64,000 nt of DNA from Salinibacterium sp. dk2585 (GTDB lineage: Bacteria; Actinomycetota; Actinomycetes; Actinomycetales; Microbacteriaceae). The notes below the pieces were generated by a model. That model saw only the letters and a program-made list of their open reading frames with translations, did not search any database and was not told where the DNA came from. Location of the stretch: contig NZ_CP042856.1 in assembly GCF_008001035.1 (NCBI RefSeq), forward strand, positions 310,001 to 374,000. Direction: 5' to 3'. Positions 8,539 through 16,696 of this stretch are shown piece by piece. Position numbers and translations under genes: made by a program. Each line of letters begins with the position of its first letter. Position 1 is the first letter of the stretch.

Positions 8539-9774
8539 GTGACCACCACCCCCGCAGCCGACGAGAGGTCGGGTGAATCGGCGCCCCGCCGTGGGCCCCT
8601 CGACGACCTCAAGGTCATCGACATCGCAACCCTCTTCGCAGGCCCGAGCGCAGCGACGATCTTCGCCGACTTCGGCGCCGACGTGCTCAAGGTCGAGCAC
8701 CCCACGCGCCCCGACGGTGCCCGCACCCACGGCAAGAGCAAGGACGGCAAGGGCCTCTGGTGGCTCATGCTCGGCCGCAACAAGCGCACGGCCACCCTCA
8801 ACCTCTCGAACCCCGAGGGCAAAGAGGTCTTCCTGCGCCTCGTGCGCGAGGCCGACGTCGTGATCGAGAACTTCCGCCCCGGCACCCTCGAGAAGTGGGG
8901 CCTCGACTACGAGACCCTCTCCGCCGAGAACCCCGGCCTCATCCTCGTGCGCATCACGGGCTTCGGGCAGAGCGGTCCCATGTCGCGACGCCCCGCCTAC
9001 GGCACCCTCGCGGAGGCCATGAGCGGCTTCGCGTTCTCGACGGGCCAGCCTGACGGGCCGCCCACCCTTCCACCGCTCGCGCTCGCCGACAACATCGCGG
9101 GCCTCGCCGCCGCCATTGCGACCCTCACGGCCGTGCACAACCGTGCCCGCACGGGCAAGGGCCAGGTCATCGACCTCGCGATCATCGAGCCCATCCTCGC
9201 GATGCTTGGCCCGCAGCTGCTTGCCTACGACCAGCTCGGCTACATCACGCGCCGCTCGGGCAACCGTTCCGAGAACAACGCGCCCCGCAACACCTACCTC
9301 ACGGCCGACGACCATTGGGTCGCGATCTCGTCGAGCTCGACCTCGATCGCGGAGCGGGTCATGCGCCTCGTGGGTCGCGCCGACATGGTCGACGAGCCAT
9401 GGTTCGGCTCCGGCGTCGAGCGGGCCAAGCGTGCCGACGAGATCGACGGCGCTGTCGCCGACTGGATCCGCGCCCGCCCCATGGACGAGGTCATCGCCGA
9501 GTTCGAAAAGGCGGAGGCGGCGATTGCCCCCGTCTACGACATGTCGCAGGTGATCGAGGACCCGCAGCTCAACCACATCGGCACGATCGCCTCGGTGGAC
9601 GACCCCGACCTTGGCACCGTGCGCATGCAGAACGTGCTCTTTCGCATGTCGGAGACGCCCGGTGGCATCCGCCACACGGGTCGCGGCCACGGCGCCGACA
9701 CCGATGAAGTGCTGGCCGGGCTCGGCTACACCGCCGAAGAGATTGCGCGACTCCGTGCGGAGGGCGCCGTCTGA
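8539..9774 (+). CDS. CaiB/BaiF family III CoA-transferase (copy 1)
   Basis: Transfers CoA between carboxylic acids without free intermediates, cytosolic, probably dimeric. Length 411 aa is typical. FADFGADVLKVEHP near the N terminus, IENFRPGTLEKWGL in the middle and the expected catalytic Asp in ALADNIAGL (D184) are present. The GTG start at 8539 has GGGAG upstream; upstream codons in frame include the operator sites, so a longer start is unlikely. It is the first gene of the long operon and overlaps the CitE-like lyase by TGATG. The pairing with a CitE-type lyase resembles the itaconate/citramalate route (transferase plus citramalyl-CoA lyase), which is an analogy and not proof of substrate. 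Confidence 0.88.
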   Translation: MTTTPAADERSGESAPRRGPLDDLKVIDIATLFAGPSAATIFADFGADVLKVEHPTRPDGARTHGKSKDGKGLWWLMLGRNKRTATLNLSNPEGKEVFLRLVREADVVIENFRPGTLEKWGLDYETLSAENPGLILVRITGFGQSGPMSRRPAYGTLAEAMSGFAFSTGQPDGPPTLPPLALADNIAGLAAAIATLTAVHNRARTGKGQVIDLAIIEPILAMLGPQLLAYDQLGYITRRSGNRSENNAPRNTYLTADDHWVAISSSSTSIAERVMRLVGRADMVDEPWFGSGVERAKRADEIDGAVADWIRARPMDEVIAEFEKAEAAIAPVYDMSQVIEDPQLNHIGTIASVDDPDLGTVRMQNVLFRMSETPGGIRHTGRGHGADTDEVLAGLGYTAEEIARLRAEGAV

Positions 9775-10643
9775 TGGCCGCCGACTGGGAGCTCGCCCTC
9801 GCCTGGCTCTATGTGCCGGCGACGCGCACCGACCGCTTCGCGAAGGCCGCGGCATCCGCTGATGGTGTCGTGATCGACCTCGAGGATGCCGTGCATGCTG
9901 CCGAGAAGGCCGCCGCCCGGGCAGGGCTCGACGCGGCCGTCGGTGACGGTCTCGGCACGCCGACCGTCGTGCGCGTGAACGCGCCCTCAACCGAGCACTT
10001 CGACGCCGACATCGCGGCCGTGACGCCGCTCGTGCTGCGCGGGGCCGTCTCGGCGATCCGCGTCGCCAAAGTCGACAGCGCCGACGAGGCGCGCCGTGCC
10101 GCTGAGGCGACCGCGCACTGGGGCGTCGAGCGCCGGCTCATCGTGCAGCTCGAGACCGCGCGCGCCATCCGCGACGCCCACGAGATCGCGGCCGTCGAGG
10201 GCGTGCACTCGCTCATGCTGGGCGAGGCCGACCTGCGCGCCGACCTCGGCCTGGGCCGCGACCTCGCGAGTGCCGACGGCCTGCTGCTCGCGCGCCTCAC
10301 GGTCGTGCTCGCCGCACGCGCCGCCGGGCTCCCGTCGCCCCTCGCGAGCGCCTTCGTCAACGTCAGCGACACGGATGCCCTGGCCGCCGACTGCGCACGG
10401 CAGCGCGAGCTCGGCTTCCGTGGCCGCAGCTGCATCCACCCCAAGCAGGTCGAGACCGTCCGTGCCGCCTTCCAGCCGAGTGCGGCCGACGTCGAGTGGG
10501 CACGCTCCGTGCTCGAGCGCGCCGAGGGCATGGACACCTCGGGTAGCGGCGTCGCAACCCTCGCCGATGGCTCCTTCATCGACATGCCCGTCATCCGCCA
10601 GGCCCAGACCATCGCGGCCCTCGCCGAAAGGAGCGCATCGTGA
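9774..10643 (+). CDS. HpcH/HpaI-CitE-like acyl-CoA lyase
   Basis: Cytosolic Mg-dependent C-C lyase of 289 aa in the CitE/malyl-CoA lyase family, which cleave 3-hydroxy acyl-CoAs such as citryl-, malyl- or citramalyl-CoA to a keto acid and acetyl-CoA (or propionyl-CoA). Family marks are LYVPATRTDRFAKA (12-25), VIDLEDAV (33-40), an LETARA segment, LMLGEADLRADLG and CIHPKQVETVR. Stand-alone members without CitF/CitD normally act on CoA esters, which suits the CoA-transferase just upstream. The start overlaps the previous stop; the end overlaps the cyclase GTG start. Confidence 0.85.
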   Translation: MAADWELALAWLYVPATRTDRFAKAAASADGVVIDLEDAVHAAEKAAARAGLDAAVGDGLGTPTVVRVNAPSTEHFDADIAAVTPLVLRGAVSAIRVAKVDSADEARRAAEATAHWGVERRLIVQLETARAIRDAHEIAAVEGVHSLMLGEADLRADLGLGRDLASADGLLLARLTVVLAARAAGLPSPLASAFVNVSDTDALAADCARQRELGFRGRSCIHPKQVETVRAAFQPSAADVEWARSVLERAEGMDTSGSGVATLADGSFIDMPVIRQAQTIAALAERSAS

Positions 10644-11476
10644 CCTCGCGACTGCACCACGGCACGCGCGCCAACGGCTCGCGCGTCGAGATCGTGGACC
10701 TCGGCCACCAGCTGCACCAGGCCATCCCCACCTCGCCCAGCCACCCCGGCTACCGGCACGCGCTCATGCGTCGCCACGGCGACAGTGTGCGCGTCGACGG
10801 CACCTCGGGTGCCAACGACATGCTCTTCCTCGGCACCCACACGGGCACGCACGTCGACGCGCTCTCCCACATCAGCGCCGACGGGATGCTGCACGACGGT
10901 GTCAGTGCGGAGGAGGCGCAGAGCACGGGGCGCTTCACGAGCCACGGCGTCGAGACCATCGGCCCGGCGATCGTGCCAGGAGTGCTGCTCGACGTGCCCC
11001 GCGCGCTCGGCATGCAACGCCTCGAGCCCGCGCATCCCGTGACCGGCGACGACCTCGCGGCGGCGGCAGCGCTCCTGCCTGACGGTGAGGAGTCGATCCC
11101 CGCGGGCGCCGCGCTGCTCGTGCGCACGGGCTGGACCCAGCTCTGGGAACAGGGCGCCGCCTTCGTCGGCCACGACTCCGGCGTGCCCGGCCCCAACCTC
11201 GACGGCGGCACCTGGCTTGCCGGCCACGAGCCGCGCTTCGTCGGCAGCGACACGACCGCCTTCGAGCACATCCCGGCTGGCGAGGGCCACGCTCGCCTCC
11301 CCGTGCACCGCCTCATGCTCGTCGAGCAGGGCGTGCCAATCATCGAGATGCTCAACCTCGAGGCACTCGCCGAGCGCGGTGAGCGCATCTTCGACTTCAT
11401 CCTCTCCCCCCTGCCCCTCCTGGGCGCGACCGGTTCGCCCGTGCGCCCCATGGCCGTCTTCGAGGTGACCGAATGA
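10640..11476 (+). CDS. Cyclase-family metal-dependent hydrolase
   Basis: Protein of 278 aa with the metal-binding signature HTGTHVDALSH (67-77) of the cyclase family that includes kynurenine formamidase and isatin hydrolase. These enzymes open amide or lactam bonds with Mn or Zn. In this operon, between a CitE-like lyase and an MmgE/PrpD protein, it might hydrolyse a cyclic or ester intermediate; no specific substrate can be assigned. It starts with GTG in a GTGA overlap with the preceding gene and ends in an ATGA overlap with the next. Confidence 0.8.
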   Translation: MTSRLHHGTRANGSRVEIVDLGHQLHQAIPTSPSHPGYRHALMRRHGDSVRVDGTSGANDMLFLGTHTGTHVDALSHISADGMLHDGVSAEEAQSTGRFTSHGVETIGPAIVPGVLLDVPRALGMQRLEPAHPVTGDDLAAAAALLPDGEESIPAGAALLVRTGWTQLWEQGAAFVGHDSGVPGPNLDGGTWLAGHEPRFVGSDTTAFEHIPAGEGHARLPVHRLMLVEQGVPIIEMLNLEALAERGERIFDFILSPLPLLGATGSPVRPMAVFEVTE

Positions 11477-12897
11477 CCGACGTGACAACCCTCAGCGCTC
11501 GACTTGCCGAGTTCGCGGTGGCGACCGCCGCCGAGCTGCCACAACGCATCGCCGACGACTCGCGCGACCGCATCATCGACACGATCGGCATCTCGATCGC
11601 GGCGCGCGACACCGAGCCCGTGCAGGCCGCCGTCGCCCTCGCCCGTGAGTGGGGCGGCAACCCGCAGGCGACGCTCCTCGGCTTCGCCGACCGCGTGCCG
11701 GCGCCGACCGCCGCGCTCGTCAACGGCACGGCCGCCCACGCGCTCGACTTCGATGACACGCACCTGCCCTCGATCCTGCACCCCAGCGCATCCGCCGTTC
11801 CCGCCGCGCTCGCCGCCGCCGAGGTGGCGGATGTCGACGGCCGCACCCTCCTCGCGGCCGTCGCGGCCGGCAACGAGATCGCGATCCGGCTGGGCAACGC
11901 GGCTGACGACCCCGAGCTCGGCAACAACGTCTTCTTCGAGCGGGGCATCCACGCGACATCCCTCTGCGGCGCTATCGGCTCTGCCGCGGCGGCGGCCGTC
12001 GCCCTCGGCCTGGATGCCGCGACCACGCGCCACGCGCTCGGTATCGCCGCGAGCATGGGCAGCGGCATCCTCGAAGCCAACCGCAACGGCGGCTCGGTCA
12101 AGCGCGTGCACTGCGGATGGGCCGCCCACGCGGGTGTCACGGCGGCGCAGTTCGCGCGCCAGGGCATCACGGCACCCGACACGGTGCTCGAGGGTCGCTT
12201 CGGCTTCTTCCAGGCGTTCACGGGCCTGCACCCCATCGACGAAGGCTTCATGGCGGGCCTCGGCGAGGAGTGGGAGCTCGACAAGTGCTTCATCAAGCCC
12301 TACCCGACCAACGTCTTCACCCACACGGGAATCGACGCGGCCATGCTGCTCTCCAAGCGCGGCATCGACATCGACTCGATCGAGCGCATCGACCTCTCCG
12401 TGCCGATGTCGGTCACGCGCACGATCGCCGAGCCGCGCGAGGCGAAGCTGCGCCCGCAGAGCCCGTACCACGCCCAGTTCAGTGGACCTTTGACCTTCGC
12501 GATGGCCTGGCGGGGCGGCTCCGGCCTGGGGCTGTACCTCGACGACTTCATGCAGGAGGCGCTCGACGACCCCTTCGTGCGAACCCTCTCCGAGAAGGTG
12601 CACTACGTGCGCGACGAGGAGGTCGAGTCGCTCTATCCCGAGCGCCTGCCCACGATCGCACGCGTGCACATGGCCGATGGCTCGGTCATCGAGGAGCGGG
12701 TCATGGCCAACCTCGGCACCGTCCTGCGCCCCATCCAGCCGGAGCAGGTGCAGCTCAAGTTCGACCTGAATGTGCGTGCGCTTGGCGAGCAGCGCGCGGG
12801 CGCCCTGCGCGGCGCCATCACGAGCCTCGATGGCGCCGCGAGCGTCCGCAGCGTCTTCAGCGGCCTCGACTTTGCAGAATCCAATTCCGCAGCGTGA
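11473..12897 (+). CDS. MmgE/PrpD family protein (copy 1)
   Basis: Length 474 aa, cytosolic. MmgE/PrpD proteins include 2-methylcitrate dehydratase and cis-aconitate decarboxylase, so a hydro-lyase or decarboxylase acting on a tricarboxylic or branched dicarboxylic acid is expected. Seen here: ALVNGTAAHALDFDDTHLPSILHPS near residues 78-102, the typical histidine/aspartate-rich active-site segment, and KCFIKPYPTNVFTHTGIDA later. Start fixed by ATGA overlap with the cyclase gene. It ends the first tightly overlapped block; 69 bp separate it from the acyl-CoA dehydrogenase. It differs clearly from the copies at 14160 and 48405, which share PSMPLHPSA/PAAVL wording. Confidence 0.85.
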   Translation: MTDVTTLSARLAEFAVATAAELPQRIADDSRDRIIDTIGISIAARDTEPVQAAVALAREWGGNPQATLLGFADRVPAPTAALVNGTAAHALDFDDTHLPSILHPSASAVPAALAAAEVADVDGRTLLAAVAAGNEIAIRLGNAADDPELGNNVFFERGIHATSLCGAIGSAAAAAVALGLDAATTRHALGIAASMGSGILEANRNGGSVKRVHCGWAAHAGVTAAQFARQGITAPDTVLEGRFGFFQAFTGLHPIDEGFMAGLGEEWELDKCFIKPYPTNVFTHTGIDAAMLLSKRGIDIDSIERIDLSVPMSVTRTIAEPREAKLRPQSPYHAQFSGPLTFAMAWRGGSGLGLYLDDFMQEALDDPFVRTLSEKVHYVRDEEVESLYPERLPTIARVHMADGSVIEERVMANLGTVLRPIQPEQVQLKFDLNVRALGEQRAGALRGAITSLDGAASVRSVFSGLDFAESNSAA

Positions 12898-12917
12898 TAC
12901 GCGCGCTTTGATCCACC

Positions 12918-12934
12918 GCGAACCTCCGGTTCGC
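12918..12934. promoter_or_regulatory. Inverted repeat GCGAACC-TCC-GGTTCGC before acyl-CoA dehydrogenase
   Basis: Perfect 7-bp arms with a 3-base spacer, ending 32 bp before the acyl-CoA dehydrogenase start. A related repeat, GCGAAC-CGC-GTTCGC, precedes the paralogous dehydrogenase at 51918-51932. A shared operator or an mRNA hairpin are both possible. Confidence 0.4.
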
Positions 12935-12966
12935 TTACCGTAAACACCCCTGTGAAGGAGCACCCC

Positions 12967-14154
12967 ATGGCAGACAAGATCGAGTCCTCCGCGTTCAGCC
13001 TCACCGAAGAGCAGATCGCCATCCGCGAAGCCATCGACGACCTGTGCGAGCCGTTCGACAACGAATACTGGCGCACGAAGGATGCCGACGACCTCTACCC
13101 CGAGGAGTTCGTCGACACCGTCTACGAGCAGGGCTGGATGAGCATGCTCATCCCCGAGGAATACGGCGGAGGCGGCGCCGACATCCGCGACGCCGCGGTC
13201 GTGCTCGAGCAGATCGAGCGCAACGGATGCCACGCCGGCGCAGTGCGGGCGGGCATGTACACGATGGGCTCCATCCTGCGCCACGGCTCGGACGAGCAGA
13301 AGGCGAAGTACCTGCCGAAGATCGCCTCGGGTGAGCTGCGCCTGCAGTCCTTCGGCGTGACGGAACCGGATGCCGGCTCTGACACGACCCGCATCAAGAC
13401 CTTCGCGGTGCGTGATGGCGACGAATACGTCGTGAACGGCAACAAGATCTTCATCTCGCGCGTGCAGCACTCCGACCTGCTGCTGCTGCTGACCCGCACG
13501 ACCAAGCGCGAGGACGCCACGAAGCCGAGCGATGGCTTCACTGTCCTCCTCGTCGACCTTCGCGAGGCGATCGAGAACGGCCAGATCGTCGCGACCCCAA
13601 TCAAGACGATGGTCAACCATGAGACCAACGAGCTCGCCATCCGCGACCTGCGTGTGCCGGTCGCGAACCGGATCGGCGAGGAGGGCAAGGGCTTCAAGGT
13701 CATCCTCTCGGGCATGAACTCTGAGCGGGTCATCGTCACCAGCGAGTACATCGGCGCTGGGTTCTACCTGCTCGACCGTGCGGTGCAGTACGCCAACGAG
13801 CGTGAGGTCTTCGGGCGCAAGATCGGCATGAACCAGGCCATCCAGATCCCGATCGCTCGCGCCTACGCGCAACTGCAGGCGGCCTCGCTCATGCGCTGGC
13901 GTGCCGCCGAGATGTACGCCGCCGGCGAGAACCCCCGCTTCGAGGTCAACGGCGCCAAGCTGCTCGCCTCAGAGGCGCTGTGGGCTGCGGCCGAGGCGGC
14001 CTTCGACACCTTCGGTGGCTACGCGGCCGCCGAGGAGTACGGCATCGAGCGCGCCTGGCGTGGCGCTCGCCTGCCCCGCACGGCACCGATCAGCAACAAC
14101 ATCGTGCTCGCGGGCATCGCCCACGGCACGCTCGGCCTGCCGAAGTCCTTCTGA
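12967..14154 (+). CDS. Acyl-CoA dehydrogenase (cassette copy 1)
   Basis: FAD enzyme of 395 aa that introduces an alpha,beta double bond in an acyl-CoA and passes electrons to ETF. The three-domain plan is clear: helical N-terminus, FGVTEPDAGSDTTRIKT (129-145) for FAD/substrate, and a C-terminal helical bundle. The usual C-terminal YEGT glutamate is absent (TAPISN is in its place); instead E253 in SGMNSERVIV matches the helix-G position of the catalytic glutamate in isovaleryl-CoA dehydrogenase, which favours a branched substrate (family knowledge plus inference). Start at 12967 is preceded by GAAGGAG. It heads a cassette repeated at 51959, with which most of its second half is nearly identical in DNA. 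Confidence 0.9.
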   Translation: MADKIESSAFSLTEEQIAIREAIDDLCEPFDNEYWRTKDADDLYPEEFVDTVYEQGWMSMLIPEEYGGGGADIRDAAVVLEQIERNGCHAGAVRAGMYTMGSILRHGSDEQKAKYLPKIASGELRLQSFGVTEPDAGSDTTRIKTFAVRDGDEYVVNGNKIFISRVQHSDLLLLLTRTTKREDATKPSDGFTVLLVDLREAIENGQIVATPIKTMVNHETNELAIRDLRVPVANRIGEEGKGFKVILSGMNSERVIVTSEYIGAGFYLLDRAVQYANEREVFGRKIGMNQAIQIPIARAYAQLQAASLMRWRAAEMYAAGENPRFEVNGAKLLASEALWAAAEAAFDTFGGYAAAEEYGIERAWRGARLPRTAPISNNIVLAGIAHGTLGLPKSF

Positions 14155-14159
14155 TCACC

Positions 14160-15557
14160 ATGGTCGAATCAGCCACCGAACCGGGAGCGACGGAGGTCCT
14201 GGCGGAGTTCGCCGTCTCGGGAGTCCTCGCATCTGCAGACCACACCGAGGCCGTGACGCGTGCGCTGGTCGACACGGTTGCGGTCTCCCTCGGCGCCTCC
14301 GGCGCGGAGGGAGACCGCATCCTGCGCACCTGGGCGCGACGCGAGTCGCCTTACGGGCCCTCGACCGTCTGGACGTCGGGGGAGACGACGACGCCCTCGA
14401 TGGCGGCACTGGTCAACGGCAATGCCGCGCACCTGCTCGACTACGACGACATCTCGCCGTCGATGCCGCTGCATCCGGCCGCCGTGCTCATGCCCGCCCT
14501 CGTCGCGGTCGCTGAGGCGCGCGGCACGAGCAGTGAGCGCTTCAGTGAGGCCTACGAGGTCGGCTCGGCCGTCTTCCGTGCGGTCGCCGACGTGCTCCCG
14601 CAGCACGTGCACTACGCGCGCGGCTGGCACTCCACCTCGACCGTGGGTCGCCTCGCGACGGTCGCCGCACTCGGGCGACTCGTGGCATCCGATGTCGACA
14701 CGGTCAGGAATGCCCTCGGCATCGTCGCCTCGCTCACGGCGGGCAGCCGGGTCAACTTCGGCACCATGACCAAGCCCTTCCACGCGGGTGCCGCCGCCCG
14801 TGACGCCGTCATGGCGCTCGAGCTCGCCGAGGCGGGCTTCACCGCCAATCCTGATGAACTGGATGCACCGAACGGCTTCCTCGAGCGCTACGGCGACCAG
14901 GAGGTCGCGCCCGTCGGTTCCGCTGGGCAGGCACTCGGGGAGCGCCTCGAGTACTGGGCGGACGCCTGGCCGAGCGACGCTGGACTCAAGCGTTATCCGA
15001 GCTGCTACGGCACCCACCGCAGCATCGACGCCATGCTCACCCTGCGCGAGACCGCGCCGCTTGCGGAGATGCCGACGCGCATCACCGCGACCGTGCACCC
15101 GAGGGGCACGCGGGCGCTGCGCCCCGGCCTGCCGGCGACCGGCACGCAGGGCAAGTTCAGCCTCGAATACACGCTCGCGGTCGCGTGGCTGCGCGGTGAC
15201 GTGACGCTCGACGACTTCACCGAGGAGCGATTCGCCGACGAGGAGGCGCAAGCATTGCTGCGCCGCGTCGAGATCGGCGAGAGCGCCGTGCCGCCCCACG
15301 GCCCGGCCGAGTTCGACACGGGCTACTCCGTTGTCGAGGTCACCTTCCCCGACGGCGGCACCCAGGTCTCGCGCACCGAGGTCACCCACGGGCTCGCGGC
15401 TGACCCGCTGAGCGATGACGAGCTCCGCGGCAAGTTCCTCGACTGCTGCGCGGCCGGCGGCTACGACAGCGAGACGGCCGACCGCATCATCGCCGCCATC
15501 AGCGCCGAACCGGGCGCCGCATTCACATCGTCCATCCCGAAGAGGAGCACCGAATGA
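14160..15557 (+). CDS. MmgE/PrpD family protein (copy 2)
   Basis: Length 465 aa. Contains ALVNGNAAHLLDYDDISPSMPLHPAAVLMPAL and GWHSTSTVGRLATVAALGR, matching the 48405 protein closely in these parts and the 11473 protein less so. Predicted hydratase/dehydratase or decarboxylase of a branched di- or tricarboxylate. It starts 5 bp after the acyl-CoA dehydrogenase stop and overlaps the lyase gene by ATGA, so it is part of the same transcript. In the second cassette no MmgE/PrpD gene is inserted at this place; there the copy lies upstream of the acyl-CoA synthetase. Confidence 0.83.
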   Translation: MVESATEPGATEVLAEFAVSGVLASADHTEAVTRALVDTVAVSLGASGAEGDRILRTWARRESPYGPSTVWTSGETTTPSMAALVNGNAAHLLDYDDISPSMPLHPAAVLMPALVAVAEARGTSSERFSEAYEVGSAVFRAVADVLPQHVHYARGWHSTSTVGRLATVAALGRLVASDVDTVRNALGIVASLTAGSRVNFGTMTKPFHAGAAARDAVMALELAEAGFTANPDELDAPNGFLERYGDQEVAPVGSAGQALGERLEYWADAWPSDAGLKRYPSCYGTHRSIDAMLTLRETAPLAEMPTRITATVHPRGTRALRPGLPATGTQGKFSLEYTLAVAWLRGDVTLDDFTEERFADEEAQALLRRVEIGESAVPPHGPAEFDTGYSVVEVTFPDGGTQVSRTEVTHGLAADPLSDDELRGKFLDCCAAGGYDSETADRIIAAISAEPGAAFTSSIPKRSTE

Positions 15558-16696
15558 CCAAGGGACGCCCCACCATCAGCATCCTCGAGGAGGGGATGCG
15601 CGAGGGCATGCAGATCGAGAGCGCCGACATCCCGGCCGCAGAGAAGATCCGCCTGCTCGACGCACTCTCTGCGACCGGCCTCAAGCGCATCCACGTCGGT
15701 GCCTTCGTGAGCCCCAAGTGGACGCCCCAGATGGCGAACGTCGACGAGGTCATCGCCGGCTTCACCCCCGTCGAGGGCGTCACCTACACCGCGATCGTGC
15801 TCAACCAGAAGGGTGCGGAGCGGCGCGACGCCTACGGCGAGAAGCTGAGCCTGCCCGACCCGACGCTCGGCCGCAGCAAGATCCACCTCTGCGACGTCTT
15901 CGTGCGTCGCAACATCAACATCAGCCAGCAGGACGAGATCGACGCGCTCGGGCGTGCCGTCGCGACCGCCAAGGAGAAGGGCGTCACGCACGCCGAGATC
16001 TCCATCAATGCGGCGTGGGGCTCGAACTGGCTCGGTGAGTTCGATGAAGAGGAGCGGATGCGGCTGCTCCAGCTGCAGCACGACGCGTGGACCTCGGCGG
16101 GCGTGCCCGTCACGCGCATCCACGTCGGCGACCCCATGAGCTGGAACACCCCCTCGGCCGTGCGGTCGATGATGCGCCGCCTCGTGGCGACGTGGCCCGA
16201 GGTGCACGACTACCACCTGCACCTCCACGACGCCCGCGGCATGGCGATGCTGTCTGCCTACGTCGCGATGGAGGAGCTCGACGAGCGCCACACCCTCCAG
16301 ATCGACACCGCCATCGGCGGAATGGGCGGATGCCCCTACTGCGGCAACGGTCGCGCGACCCGCATGATCCCGACCGAGGACTTCGTGCACCTGCTTGAGT
16401 CTGAGGGCATCGAGACGGGCGTCGACCTCCCCAAGCTGATCGAGGCCGGCGTCATCGCCGAGGAGGTCGTGGGGCACGAACTCTGGTCGAAGGTGACCGC
16501 TGCGGGGCCCCGCCCCACGGGTGCCGCCGTCTACGCCATGGACATGCCCTTCATCGAGACCTTCGAGCAGGCATCCCACTTCCGCAACGGGCCCTCGGTC
16601 TACGAGGGCGCCATGTCGCCCTATCGCGAGCCGGTGAAATCCCCCGCTCGCGACGAGTACGAAGCGCGGCTCGCCGCAGAGAAGGAGAGCAACTGA
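15554..16696 (+). CDS. HMG-CoA-lyase-like (pyruvate carboxyltransferase domain) enzyme (copy 1)
   Basis: TIM-barrel lyase of 380 aa from the HMGL-like/DRE-metallolyase group. The metal-binding HLHD (H223-H225) and the flexible-loop cysteine GGMGGCPY (C260) of HMG-CoA lyases are present. The N-terminal RDGLQ signature is altered to REGMQ (R16-E17), so the usual Asp metal ligand is Glu; the paralogue at 53195 has the same change. Such enzymes cleave tertiary 3-hydroxyacyl-CoAs. Its position beside a CoA-transferase, an enoyl-CoA hydratase and an acyl-CoA dehydrogenase supports cleavage of a CoA ester. It is longer than bacterial HMGL (about 300 aa), mainly at the C terminus. Confidence 0.83.
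   Translation: MTKGRPTISILEEGMREGMQIESADIPAAEKIRLLDALSATGLKRIHVGAFVSPKWTPQMANVDEVIAGFTPVEGVTYTAIVLNQKGAERRDAYGEKLSLPDPTLGRSKIHLCDVFVRRNINISQQDEIDALGRAVATAKEKGVTHAEISINAAWGSNWLGEFDEEERMRLLQLQHDAWTSAGVPVTRIHVGDPMSWNTPSAVRSMMRRLVATWPEVHDYHLHLHDARGMAMLSAYVAMEELDERHTLQIDTAIGGMGGCPYCGNGRATRMIPTEDFVHLLESEGIETGVDLPKLIEAGVIAEEVVGHELWSKVTAAGPRPTGAAVYAMDMPFIETFEQASHFRNGPSVYEGAMSPYREPVKSPARDEYEARLAAEKESN

Noticed and set aside
10750-13872. Minus-strand open frame of 1040 codons
   Set aside because: It runs opposite to the cyclase, MmgE/PrpD and acyl-CoA dehydrogenase genes, is rich in Arg, Asp, His and Val, and resembles no family; a shadow of high-GC codon bias. Similar long antisense frames at 1750-3600, 51977-54352 and 57470-59578 were dropped for the same reason.
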